Shown: positions 12,893-24,378, numbered from the stretch's first letter. The stretch is DNA of 64,000 bases from Steromphala cineraria (GCA_916613615.1 OU744737.1:1756001-1820000), one strand, 5' to 3'. Notes: generated by a model not told the origin, from the letters alone. Numbers and translations: made by a program.

Positions 12893-14626
12893 ATTGAGAG
12901 AATGTGGTAAGCAGTGTTCGTAGGTTATCATTTGCAAGAGGGGAATTCCCCTGTACAATTGAGAGAATTTGGTAAGCAGTGTTCGTAGGTTATCATTTGC
13001 AAGAGGGGAATTCCCCTGTACAATTGAGAGAATTTTGGTAGGCAGTGTTCGTAGGTTATCATATGTAAGAGGGGAATTCCCCTGTACAATTGAGAGAATG
13101 TGGTAAGCGGTGTTCGTAGGTTATCATATGTAAGAGGGGAATTCCCCTGTACAATTGAGATAATTTTGGTAAGCAGTGTTCGTAGGTTATCATTTGTAAG
13201 AGGGGAATTCCCCTGTACAATTGAGAGAATGTGGTAGGCAGTGTTCGTAGGTTATCATTTGCAAGAGGGGAATTCCCCAGTACAATTGAGAGAATTTTGG
13301 TAGGCAGTGTTCGTAGGTTATCATATGTAAGAGGGGAATTCCCCTGTACAATTGAAAGAAATTTGGTAGGCAGTGTTCGTAGGTTATCATTTGCAAGAGG
13401 GGAATTCCCCAGTACAATTGAGAGAATTTCGGTAAGCAGTGTTCGTAGGTTATCATATGTAAGAGGGGAATTCCCCTGTACAATTGAAAGAAATTTGGTA
13501 GGCAGTGTTCGTAGGTTATCATATGTAAGAGGGGAATTCCCCTGTACAATTGAGAGAATGTGGTAAGCGGTGTTCGTAGGTTATCATATGTAAGAGGGGA
13601 ATTCCCCTGTACAATTGAGATAATTTTGGTAAGCAGTGTTCGTAGGTTATCATTTGTAAGAGGGGAATTCCCCTGTACAATTGAGAGAATGTGGTAGGCA
13701 GTGTTCGTAGGTTATCATATGTAAGAGGGGAATTCCCCTGTACAATTGAGAGAATGTGGTAAGCGGTGTTCGTAGGTTATCATATGTAAGAGGGGAATTC
13801 CCCTGTACAATTGAGATAATTTTGGTAAGCAGTGTTCGTAGGTTATCATTTGTAAGAGGGGAATTCCCCTGTACAATTGAGAGAATGTGGTAGGCAGTGT
13901 TCGTAGGTTATCATTTGCAAGAGGGGAATTCCCCAGTACAATTGAGAGAATTTTGGTAGGCAGTGTTCGTAGGTTATCATATGTAAGAGGGGAATTCCCC
14001 TGTACAATTGAAAGAAATTTGGTAGGCAGTGTTCGTAGGTTATCATTTGCAAGAGGGGAATTCCCCAGTACAATTGAGAGAATTTCGGTAAGCAGTGTTC
14101 GTAGGTTATCATATGTAAGAGGGGAATTCCCCTGTACAATTGAAAGAAATTTGGTAGGCAGTGTTCGTAGGTTATCATTTGCGAGAGGGGAATTCTCCTT
14201 ACAACTGGAAGAAATTTGGTAAGCGGTGTTCGTAGGTTATCATATGCAAGAGGGAATTCCCCTGTACAATTGAGAGAATTTGGTCAGCATGCAGTGTTCG
14301 TAGGTTTTCATATGCAAGAGGGGAATTCCCCCGTACAATTGAGAGAATTTGGTCAGCATGCAGTGTTCGTAGGTTTTCATATGCAAGAGGGGAATTCCCC
14401 CGTACAATTGAGAGAATTTGGTCAGCATGCAGTGTTCGTAGGTTATCATTTGCAAGAGGGGAATTCCCCCGTACAATTGAGAGAATTATGGTAAGCGGTG
14501 TTCGTAGGTTATCATATGCAAGAGGGGAATTCCCCTGTACAATTGAGAGAATTTTGGTAAGCATGCAGTGTTCGTCGGGTTTTATTTGCAAGAGGGGAAT
14601 TCCCCTGTACAACTGGAAGAAATTTC
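12893..14626. repeat. 65-bp satellite carrying a GGGGAATTCCCC palindrome in each unit
   Basis: About 26 tandem units of 65-66 bp. Each unit has TTGAGAGAATTTGGTAAGCA, then GTGTTCGTAGGTTATCAT and GAGGGGAATTCCCCTGTACA. The block at about 13231 recurs at about 13887 (656-bp shift, ten units), so a higher-order block has duplicated. The last units (about 14216-14500) carry a GTCAGCATGC variant. Open frames on both strands are by-products of the period. The central palindrome fits the NF-kappaB consensus (GGGRNNYYCC). Confidence 0.96.
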
Positions 14627-15350
14627 GTAGGCATGGCGTGGAAAAAACAACGCTTCAGGGATAAACACTACTTATCTGATATATTTTAAGACACGAGGAA
14701 AGCCACTGAGTCACTTGAGTCAAACCAACGAGAAATATTGAGGGTTACTGAAGAGTCTCATTGATAATGTAGTTATCAGTGACAATAAAAGAACCCAAAA
14801 GTTCAGGATTAGATCGAAAACTGCACAGTAGGGTAACATGGGGCAAGAAGCCCACTCTAAAGAAGAGCCAATGGCATTACCATCTGAACAGATTCTGGCT
14901 GCTTCTTGGAATTTAATAATATACGATCAATTTTTTTATTTGAATGGAAATTGAACGTGTGATCTCTGCTTTTTGTTTTTTTCAAAAGTTTTTCATGAAG
15001 TACTTAAAGTTTAAAACATGTCATTTTTCATATAAATGATATGAAAAGTGACATTTTGTTACCTATTTATCATATATCAAACTTTTTTCTATGCGAAAAT
15101 TTAGTTTTAAGAAAAATAATGGATTAATTGCTTTCGAAATTAAATGTATGGTTATAACAAAACGATCATGCATTTACGATTCTCTGAGCAGCGCCACTTA
15201 TTCAAATTATTAAAATAACTATTCATTTGATGTTTTTTAAAGATAATTTACAGTTAAAGCGTCAACAACATCGTTTTGGGTGAAGTTAACGCACAACTCA
15301 CCATCTACGGTATGCAGAAAATGACGTTACACTGCAGAGGAAGATAACTC
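14627..15350. other. AT-rich spacer with one short inverted repeat
   Basis: An inverted repeat around 15018-15057 (ATGTCATTTTTCATATAAAT mirrored by ATATGAAAAGTGACAT) is the only structure seen. No gene recognised. Confidence 0.45.
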
Positions 15351-15359
15351 TAACCAAAA

Positions 15360-15440
15360 GTCCCCCGGGCTGATATTGATATGGATTTGCGGACCGGTCT
15401 GATATGGCTGATATGGATTTGCGGACCGGGCGGCAATATG
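15360..15440. repeat. Short duplicated CTGATATGGATTTGCGGACCGG segment
   Basis: Two direct copies of a roughly 30-bp phrase (key parts GATATGGATTTGCGGACCGG) are preceded by CCCGGGCTGATATT, the vocabulary also found in the hairpin at 9601. Possibly a remnant of the same element group. Confidence 0.55.
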
Positions 15441-15999
15441 GGTTCTGTGTCCTTGCCCCTATCACACATGCAAAACCCCCCTATATTATTGTTAGATATA
15501 TGATAAAAATATTTATCATATATTTGAAAATTTTGATATTTTGTAGCACCATAAATGTATCTGCCATGTAAAGTTGGTATCAAGCCAAACAATATGTCAT
15601 GAATTTACCGAGTGACTCTTTAAAAGGACAGTCACACATTTCAAAAGGAAATAATGAGAAAATAAATGTTGCCAATTGTAAGAAAATTTCTTTTGTAAGA
15701 TGAAAGGAGTTTTATCAAGAACGTAGGCGTACCAAGTTAGACAAAGCAAACCAATTCTCTTTCTCGAATGGTTAAAATGTGTTCACATCGAAATGGCCAC
15801 GTGCAGTTTTCGCGACAATGGACTAAGGACAATTGTGGCAGTGGATAATAGGGTCATGTGACGAGATATTTAACCTAAATAAATTAAGCTCAACATTGTC
15901 TTATTTTGTCTTGTTAGCAAATATGGAACTGTCGATCTAAAATATTTTCTAGAATCATTATGTTAACTTAAAAACACGTGCATGCTATTGCCAATTTAA

Positions 16000-16354
16000 A
16001 GGGGCAGTAGCACTTTTTTTTTAAATTTAATATTTAAAATGTTTCACTGATAATTGAACTATAATGCTAAATGTACTATTTTGACAGTGTAAAAAATCTC
16101 ATTACACAAGCCAATCATCCATAGTCAAAAACAAAATATAAAGATTCTCATGAAGTCCATTGGCGGCCATTTTTGTGTGAACACCTTTAATTTATTTTGT
16201 GTACGAAAAATGAATGCTTGGCTGAACGTTACGTTACATATTTGATTAATTGCTGTTTCATTAAGTTTACATACCTTGTCTTTCAATTGGAATCATTTTT
16301 TTCATTTTCCCGACATCACCTTATATTCCCCCTAAAAACGTGCTACTGCTCCTT
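16000..16354 (+). mobile_element. MITE family A, copy 2 (complete)
   Basis: Ends TTAAAGGGGCAGTAGCAC and GTGCTACTGCTCCTTTAA. The internal consensus is present, including ACAAGCCAATCATCCATAGT, TTGGCGGCCATTTTTGTGTG and TTATATTCCCCCTAAAAACG. Its right TTAA is shared with copy 3. Confidence 0.9.
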
Positions 16355-16722
16355 TAAAGGGACAATAGCACGTTTTTTGATAATTTTATATTGCAAAATT
16401 TTCACTGATAATTGTAAGTTAATGCTATAAATGTAGTATCTTGACAGTGTATAAAATCTCATTACACAAGCCAATCAGCCATAGTCAAAAACAAATTATA
16501 AAGATTCTCATGCATGAAATCCATTGGCGGCCATTTTTGTGTGAACACCTTTAATTTATTTTGTGTGCGAAAAAGAAATGCATGGCTTAACCTTACGTTA
16601 CATATTTGATTAATTGCTGTTTCATTAAGTTTACATACCTTGTCTTTCAATTGAATCTTTTTTTTTCATTTTCCCGACATCCCCTTATATTCCCCCTAAA
16701 AACGTGCTACTGCTCCTTTAAA
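16355..16722 (+). mobile_element. MITE family A, copy 3 (complete)
   Basis: Abuts copy 2 at a single TTTAAA junction and has the same orientation and internal sequence, with minor differences (AAGGGACAATAGCACG left end). Its right TTAA is again shared, with copy 4. Confidence 0.9.
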
Positions 16723-17080
16723 GGGGCAGTAGCACGTTTTAGGGGGAATATAAGGTGATGTCAGGAAAAGGAAAATAAATGGTTCCAATCTAAAGACAAT
16801 GTATTAAAACTAAATAAAGCAGTACTAAATCAAATATATAATGTAAAATCTAGCCATGCGATTCCTTTTCTTACAGAAAATGAATTAAAGGTGTTCACAA
16901 AAAAATGGCGGCCAATGTATTTTATGTCAATCTTCATAATTTGTCCTCTGACTATGGATGATTGGCTTGTGTAATAAGATTTATGACACTATCAAAGTAA
17001 TACATTAAGCATTACCTTACAATTATAAGTGAAAAATTGAAAATATAAAATTATCAAAAAACGTGCTACTGCCCCTTTAA
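16723..17080 (-). mobile_element. MITE family A, copy 4 (complete, inverted)
   Basis: Starts with the family's right end read backwards (AGGGGCAGTAGCACGTTTTA followed by GGGGGAATATAAGG) and ends ACGTGCTACTGCCCCTTTAA. With copies 2 and 3 it forms a three-member chain. Confidence 0.9.
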
Positions 17081-17715
17081 GGTTCGCTTAACGCTCTCCA
17101 CAATATATGCCAAGCACTTGAAGGTCTAGACGTGGCGGCTAACAACACGGATTCTCCGTGACCATGAATAGGGGGGAAACAGGCATATCAATTGGACAAA
17201 TAATATTATTTTCAAAGATTATGGCGATAAACTGGATAAATAAAACTAGGTAAACCCACGAGATACTTTCAATGGCCGTATAACTTGTATCGATAACATT
17301 AGAGTAAACTTTGATACCAATTTGCATATTTATACATACTGTTGTTGTGTATGATATGGTATTTGAACAGAGTAGATTATCATTTAGACACTTATAACAG
17401 TGAATTTTATTCAATGGATTGACTTTTTGTGCACATTTGATATGTTGATTAAAATCAATACTGAGAAAGATTTTATTTAAATCATATCATATAACGTTAC
17501 CTTTTCTTTTCGCGCTATTAATGGTGTTTCCGAATTTTTTTAAAACGTTATAACAGTAAAAAATCATTCGATATAAGGCAAAATAGATGTTGATGATCTT
17601 TCTTTTAATATTGTGCAGTCCTAGACAATATTCTAAAATTTGAACAAAATCGGAACTGAAATAGATATACTAGTACCCTCGAGAAGTTTTCGTATTTATT
17701 TCTACATGATTCATT
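17081..17715. other. AT-rich spacer, nothing recognised
   Basis: Separates the three-member MITE chain from the next family A copy. No exon, repeat or RNA gene recognised. Confidence 0.4.
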
Positions 17716-17751
17716 TTAAAGGGACAGTAACACGTTTTTTGATAATTTTAT
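17716..17751 (+). mobile_element. MITE family A, copy 5, left piece (split by the 2.2-kb element)
   Basis: TTAAAGGGACAGTAACACG and the GATAATTTTAT phrase are present. The sequence then breaks at 17751/17752 and resumes at 20002, where ATTTTAAACTTTTCACTGAT continues the consensus without loss. Confidence 0.9.
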
Positions 17752-19997
17752 GGGTGGAATTCAAAATTGGTAGGATTTTCAATTTCTCATAATGGTCAAA
17801 TAAACTCCTCAAAAAGGATTATTTTTTATTCAAATAAATTGGCAAACATTTGATTATGAGAAAATACAAACAGTCAGGCTCAAGTGTACCAATTAAAATT
17901 TTAGTGGAAACATAATTTATTAAACGGGAGGGAAATGTCCTGACCGTTACCGTTTCTTAATCAGAAATTTTTTTTTTAACTAAAATTTAGAAAAATCTTT
18001 CAATGATGGCATTTACATCTTTTACATTGTATAAATGACACTTGAAGGTAAAAACTGTTGTAATTAATCTTTAAAGTCCTTTTTTTGTATCTTTTCATTG
18101 TTTAACACAGTTTAATAGCATTTTTCTCAGAAACTTTCGTGTTTATAGTTTTCAATAGGTGAAATTATCTCAAATAAGCATCTGCTGCTAATCCGAGAAC
18201 ACGTTTAGATGACATCTATGTAAAGAAGAGAGCTTCGTGTATTATCATGAATTAATTAGAGAAGTCAATTAGCTCCAGTAACGGCTGGGACAGAACTGGT
18301 AACGGTCTGGACATAAGTCTTCTTCAATTCAATTCACTATAGAGACATAACATGAAAGATAAAAATAAATATTCTTTAACTTTATTGTTATCTCTATTTT
18401 GAACAAAAAGTGAAATGTGAATTAGAAATGGTAAATTTTAGATTGTATTGCATATTTTATTCACTGCCATGGTAACGGTATGGACATTTGTTATGAAATC
18501 AACAACAAAACTTGTAAATAAATTTGTACCTTTTAATATTAACAGATTAAAGCTTGTAAAGAATACAAATACACATTGTCTTGATTTTGACACCTAATTA
18601 TTATTGAAAGAAAAGTGTTTTTGGCAATCAAGTAAATGAGGGGTAACGGTCAGGACATTTTTGGTAACTGTCAGGACATCTGTGTAAATACCAAGATTTT
18701 TTTCCATTGTATAACTTGTAAAGAATAGAATTCTGAAAGATACTGCAACAACTATCAAACTGCACACTGTGACAAATGATTAAGCTACACAGGCAACTGC
18801 ATTTATTGCGGATATTGTTCCATACAGTTTGCACATTTTGTCAAAACCGTTACCATATAGTTTTCTTTGTCAATTATCTCATAAAAATTAAGACATCTAT
18901 CAGAAATATATGTAGTGGTTTCTGCTATTAATATTCAATAGATAACTAAAAATTCACTAACTAACCTCAGAAAATATTCTTCAAAAAGAAAATTTATTTG
19001 ACATATGTCCATACCGTTACTATTTATTTGTCCTGACCGTTACTTCAAAACTTTTATTTTAAAATCACTTCATTAAAACTACTCTGAACAGTAAACTCCC
19101 AAGCCTAAACAATTTATGATCTTAAAATAATTTCATTATTAATATTTCTTAAAATATTTATGAATAACTTAGTTAGTTTCTCCAAATAAAAATGTGTTTG
19201 TCCTGACCGTTACCAGAACTGTCCTGACCGTTACTTTGTAAAAAGGTAACGGTCAGGACCGGTAATGGTCAGGACAATTTGTAAATAATTTAAAATAACA
19301 CAATGAATGATCCCTTAAAGATGTCAAAGGACATGCCTTCCACATCTTCCAGTTCTGAGCAACAAAGCTCATTATTATTGAGACAAAGGGAGAATACAAA
19401 TGCACAAAATCCAACGGTAACGGTCTGGACATTTAGGGTGACACATCATATTTATACCTGCTTGTTGGTGTCATATTTCTGCAAAATGTACCGAATCCTT
19501 TTATTTCACTAACTGTCATATGCAAAGAGCATTTGTCAATCAGACACAGCAAATAGAATTCCAATCCAGTTCCAGGGGGAAATTATTGAAGGAAATATCT
19601 ACATGGTAACGGTCAGGACACAAAATCTCAGGACAGGCATGTTTCAATTTGTAGAATTTTTATTTTTGAAATCAATACAAATTTGAATGCAGTTTGTACA
19701 TGCATGATCAATGGTTATAAGAATAAAATATTTTTTTTTGTTTGATTATGTTTATTTGTATGATATTTTGGCAAAGTTGTATGAGGACTGTCACCTCAGG
19801 ACAGAGTAAATATGCCAAATTTGACCCTAAAATGTTATCAAATTAAAAAATTTAAATGGAAAAATTAATGGTTGATCACGAAAATGTACTTGTCAATGGC
19901 TTAATATATTTTCTAGAAGAAAAAATCCCTAAAAGACACACTATGTTTTTTAAAAATTGGACCGGACAGAAAAACCTACCAATTTTGAATTCCACCC
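17752..19997. mobile_element. 2,246-bp non-autonomous element packed with a 16-bp motif
   Basis: Terminal inverted repeats begin GGGTGGAATTCAAAATTGG and end with the mirror CCAATTTTGAATTCCACCC. The flanking TTAT (17748-17751 and 19998-20001) is a 4-bp target duplication within an A-family MITE, whose uninterrupted consensus supplies the empty site. Inside are at least 14 copies of a motif close to GGTAACGGTCAGGACA. Plus: about 18277, 18298, 18471, 18642, 18663, 19245, 19261, 19416, 19605. Minus: about 17936, 19006, 19029, 19199, 19220. No open frame resembles a transposase. The superfamily is unknown. A 4-bp duplication with GGG ends would be compatible with, for example, Sola-type elements, but that is a guess. 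Confidence 0.88.
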
Positions 19998-20001
19998 TTA
20001 T

Positions 20002-20324
20002 ATTTTAAACTTTTCACTGATCATTGTTAGTTAATGCTAAATGTATTATTTTGACAGTGTCAAAAATCTCATTACACAAGCCAATCATCCATAGTCAGAG
20101 GACAAAGTATGAAGATTTACATAAAATCCATTGGCGGCCATTTTGTGTGAACACCTTTAATTCATTTTGTGTAAGAAAAAGGAATCGCATGGCTAAAATT
20201 TACATTATAAATTTTAATTAGTACTGCTCCATTTAGTTTAAGTACATTGTCTTTCAATTGGAAACATGTATTTTCATTTTCCTGACATCACCTAATATTA
20301 TCCCAAAAACGTGCTACTGCCCCT
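20002..20324 (+). mobile_element. MITE family A, copy 5, right piece
   Basis: Continues copy 5 after the nested element (the TTAT at 19998-20001 is its target duplication). Contains the ACAAGCCAATCATCCATAGT and TTGGCGGCCATTTTGTGTGA phrases and ends ACGTGCTACTGCCCCTTTAA. Confidence 0.9.
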
Positions 20325-20947
20325 TTAAAATTTAAACAAGTTTATCACATTCAGTTATATCTCAACGTGGATAATATCAAAAGACTTTTTTTGTAAATAA
20401 TTATCAAATCGTCCGCTGTATTCCATACAATATCATAAAATCTAATCAAAATATGATTCTTAATTCTAAAAGACAAAATCGAAACTGAAATATATTAAAT
20501 CGTATGCTCGAGAAGTTTTAAACATATATTTCTACGCTATGCTTCTTATATAGATCGATCTATAATTTGCGTATGGAAATGAAGGAAAGTTATAATCTTT
20601 CTTTAATGATATAGGGATGATTCCACAAACAAAGGGTATAAGTAGATATCCGCCAGTTGATGAGTTTGTGAAATATAATCAACTAGAGAAACAGGCTGCA
20701 CGTGCAAATGCGTGCATGACATTCATAGTAAAGAGACATAACCATTCAGTTTCCACGTATTATAGAAATCATTTTATGGGCATTATATGCTGAAATGTCA
20801 TCTAGTGTTTGTGAAATGAAAACAAACGGTGGCCAAATGAAAACAAACGGTGGCCAAATGAAACTGTTATTGAAATAAAAAAGAACAGTGCTGAAAAAAA
20901 TGTAATAGTGCTAATCCACTGCGTTGTCTTTTCTTCGCCTCATGCAG
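20325..20947. other. AT-rich spacer, nothing recognised
   Basis: Contains a short direct duplication of AAACAAACGGTGGCCAAATG at about 20820-20862. No gene recognised. Confidence 0.4.
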
Positions 20948-20956
20948 GAGTGGGCC

Positions 20957-21409
20957 CATTCTCTCCCCACAGAGGCAGATCAAGTCATGAAATGTTGATA
21001 CATTCTCTCCCCACAGAGGCAGATCAAGTCATGAAATGTTGATACATTCTCTCCCCACAGAGGCAGATCAAGTCATGAAATGTTGATACAGTCTCGATCT
21101 GTTCTAATTACACCGACTTTGTGGGAAAGAATGGGAGATGCCTGGTTGGAGGCAACCAAAGTGAGTTGTGCAATCAGCGACGCTGTTCTAAAATCATCAT
21201 GTTGGCTCCTGAATCAAGGCGAAACCATTGTGATATGAACCACCCATTCCATGCGAGAAGCGTTGTCATTTGATAAAAATATTCAAATGGATTGTGGTGC
21301 AATTTTTTTTCCGCCAGGGGAAACTGTCCGAACCTACGGACTTCGGCGTAATATTAGAGAGGCTGTATCATCATTTCATGACTTGATCTGCCTCTGTTGG
21401 GAGAGAATG
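20957..21409. mobile_element. MITE family C, copy 1 (Mutator-like), left end triplicated
   Basis: The left terminus CATTCTCTCCCCACAGAGGC is mirrored by the right terminus ending in GGGAGAGAATG (preceded by CATTTCATGACTTGATCTGC). Flanks give a 9-bp target duplication: GAGTGGGCC at 20948-20956 and GAGTGGACC at 21410-21418 (8 of 9). The first 44 bp of the inverted repeat occur three times in tandem (20957, 21001, 21045). The interior shares a GTTGTGCAATCAGCGACGC segment with the copy at 51460, there in the opposite orientation. No transposase. Nine-base duplications fit the Mutator group. Confidence 0.85.
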
Positions 21410-21413
21410 GAGT

Positions 21414-21771
21414 GGACCATCCCATTCATCAGATAGGTAACAGGTATGACTCTTGATGTGGACCATCCCATTCATCAGATAGGTAACAGGTATGACTCTT
21501 GATGTGGACCATCCCATTCATCAGGTAGGTAACAGGTATGACTCTTGATGTGGACCATCCCATTCATCAGATAGGTAACAGGTATGACTCTTGATGTGGA
21601 CCATCCCATTCATCAGATAGGTAACAGGTATGACTCTTGATGTGGACCATCCCATTCATCAGATAGGTAACAGGTGTGACTCTTGATGTGGACCATCCCA
21701 TTCATCAGATAGGTAACAGGTGTGACTCTTGATATGGACCATCCCATTCATCAGATAGGTGACAGGTATGA
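21414..21771. repeat. 46-bp tandem repeat at the right edge of the family C MITE
   Basis: About 7.7 near-identical units of 46 bp (GGACCATCCCATTCATCAGA, TAGGTAACAGGTATGACTCT, TGATGT). The first unit overlaps the right 9-bp target duplication of the MITE, so flank sequence rather than the element has been amplified. Confidence 0.93.
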
Positions 21772-22919
21772 TGTACACTAATCAATGCAGTTGGAGTGCG
21801 ACAATGGGACCTTTAACTAATGGCATGATACCCTGAAACGTACAGGCTTCGGTTAATATTAGGCCTATATAGGAAAATTTGGAAATAGTGCATTATCAGA
21901 ACTTTTAACAGCCTGAACTTTTGACGTATTAACTTCTTACCAGATATTGTATTCTTATGTCAGTTCTTATATCCCGTTCAAAATCCAACTTCCACCTCCT
22001 CGTGGTGAACGGGGGAAACAGATCAAATCTGGCTAACGGAAGTGGTGTGAGTGAGCGAGTAACCGAGTAGGGCTTAATGTTCGAGTGAGAAGGTTATAAG
22101 CTGGTTTCAGCGTGTGCGCAATAGTTATAAAAGTTGGTGCGCAATAGTTATTTTTTGTGTGCGCAAAAGTTATATGGATGTGCGCAAAAGCAATGTTAGT
22201 TATATAGCTTTAGAAAACTTCACAGGATTAAAATTGTGGGTCTTTTATGGCAGAAAGAGAAAAAGATCAATAATTACTGCAAAAGATACATGAAGCATTC
22301 GTAAAATATCTATTCTTTGACTTTCTCATTCGAAATTTGTGTTGATTTTTGATAACTTTGTAACTTCTAAAATATAGGTTATCAACACCGGTAGATGGAA
22401 GCGATTCATTGTATTACGTCATGTATTGCAAGTTGCGAGCCTGGGAGATGTTTCGAATAACTTCACACTCTGTAACTATCGAACTACATAGCAGAGACCT
22501 GTAATATAAACATATAATTGATGATATATATTTTTCTAGCGAATACAATGTACAAGTTCACAAAGTTGTTAGTTTTTATTCCTCTTGTGTCCCATTTAAC
22601 TTCAAAGGTGTTTAAGAAGTTCAAGCCGAACTATCTATGAACAAAAAAAGAGTTGGATTTTCTTCAAAGAGTGTTGAATTTGTAGGGAAATTTTTTAATT
22701 TAATTTAATTTTTAATTCTATATTATTTAACAAGTCAAGGAGTCTGTACACAAAGTTTCAGCATTACACAATAATAAAATGCCTCAGTGCGTCGTCTTGA
22801 ATTTCAATTCCATAAAAATACCCCGATAGGACTGTCCCATAGGGAAGTAAAACAATAAAGCGTGTGCTAAGAACTGTCCCTTCCAAACACAAACAGCCGA
22901 AACTTGCGTTCTTATCTTT
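21772..22919. other. Spacer with short GTGCGCAAAAGTTAT repeats
   Basis: Four imperfect copies of a GTGCGCAA(T/A)AGTTAT phrase lie at about 22113-22195. The rest is AT-rich with no recognised gene. Confidence 0.45.
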
Positions 22920-23260
22920 TAAAGGGGCAGTAGCACGTTTTTAGGGGGAATATATAAGGTGATGTCAGGAAAATTAAAATAAATGGTTCCAATTAAAAGA
23001 CAATGTCATTAAACTAAATGGAGCAGTAATAATTCAAATTTGTAATGTAAAGTTTATCCATGCGAAATTAAAGGTGTTCACACAAAAGGCCGCCAATGGA
23101 TTTTATGAAAATCTTCATACTTTGTCCTCTGACTATGGCTTGTGTAATGAGATTTTTGACACTATCAAAATAATACATTTGGCATTAACTTACAATTATT
23201 TTATTTTATTTTAAAAATGTGAAATACAAAATTATCAAAATACGTGCTACTGCCCCTTTA
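22920..23260 (-). mobile_element. MITE family A, copy 6 (inverted)
   Basis: Ends TTAAAGGGGCAGTAGCACG and TACGTGCTACTGCCCCTTTA. The interior is the reverse of the family consensus with some small deletions. The right flank reads TTTATC, so its TTAA has mutated or is incomplete. Confidence 0.88.
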
Positions 23261-23463
23261 TCTCAATATTGGTAAAATTAAAAAAAATTATCCATGCATT
23301 TCATAGCAATAGAAAACCGAAAGTAAAACAACATACACATACATACTTTTTGAGATATATTGTTTCTCTCGTTTGAATGTAATGAATTAGAATGAAACTA
23401 TTTTCTCCTTGGTGGTATGCGAATGTATTAAGGGAGATAAGTAGCCTATAGGTGGCGTTGTTA

Positions 23464-23473
23464 TAGGTATATA
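23464..23473 (+). promoter_or_regulatory. Possible TATA box of an unidentified transcript
   Basis: TATATAAG lies upstream of TCTCTCTCGCTCTAGACACG. An acceptor-like pyrimidine tract ending in GTTGCAG lies at about 23600, and an AATAAA lies at about 24171. Together they could outline a short spliced non-coding transcript or an old LTR, but none is decisive. Confidence 0.25.
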
Positions 23474-23769
23474 AGTGGAGGGAGTTTCGAATGTCGTCTC
23501 TCTCGCTCTAGACACGGCAGAGATCACACTATTAACTTTAACCGTGTTTGATTAATGTATTTTTTTCATTCCTATGTAAATATCTCACATTTTGTTTTAT
23601 GTTGCAGGTGGTGATTTGTTTCACCGTGATGAAGTGAAAAGCATTGTTCTGTGACAGTGAGCATTGTTTGCTGCCTGTATTAAATTGTTTTTGGCCTGAA
23701 TCTTGAATTCAATTTTACCAAGTCTGGTATGTAGAGCTGATTTGCTCGCTGTTACACTGCCGCTTATGG

Positions 23770-23935
23770 CGTGGCTGTAGAGCCTTTATAATACAGTAAA
23801 GATGTCTCAAATCTTTAATCAACAGGCTGTGGAGTCTTTATAATACCTCGTTTATGCGATTTTGATTTTGTACGATAAAGATGTGAATTTAGGCTGCAGA
23901 GCCTTTAGAATACTTGCATATTGCTGTTGAGGCAA
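23770..23935. repeat. Three GGCTGTAGAGCCTTTATAATAC repeats
   Basis: The phrase GGCTG(T/C)(A/G)GAG(C/T)CTTTA(T/G)AATAC occurs three times (about 23779, 23826 and 23891), with about 50-65 bp spacing and diverged intervening sequence. Function unknown. Confidence 0.55.
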
Positions 23936-24330
23936 TGCAGTTTACATGTGGGTATCATGATGTATACTATAAACTTCCTAGTATGAACTAAGCATTCGTT
24001 GGAAGGGCACAGTTCCAGAGTTTTTTCTCATGAATGAGTTGTTATCTCTGGTTTATGTGGCGGGCTAGTTCTATTCACCTTGATGCTGTTGCGCATTGTA
24101 TGTGTATGTGTTGTCGGATGCTTTACCGATGGATTTGTATTTGTATGTGGAATGTGTTTGTTGATATTGAAATAAATCTGCCATGTGTCGCCGAGCGGCC
24201 GTTCCAATGTTCTGAATGTGTTGTGTTTTAATTTGGAATGAGCTCCGGGGGAAGGAGAAAAATTCTTGACTTGGCAATTAAGATAGATTTTACAGTCTTA
24301 TCATGTTTTCCAAAGGATGGGCTGAAAAGA

Positions 24331-24351
24331 CAGACAGACAGACAGACAGAA
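24331..24351. repeat. GACA microsatellite
   Basis: Five tandem GACA units just left of family A copy 7. Confidence 0.8.
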
Positions 24352-24378
24352 GATCTTTATTTCGACTTTTCGACCTTT

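Noticed and set aside
13190..14612. Open frames of 78-137 codons on both strands over the 65-bp satellite
   Set aside because: Present on both strands at once, built from the repeat unit, and interrupted where unit length changes. They are not genes.
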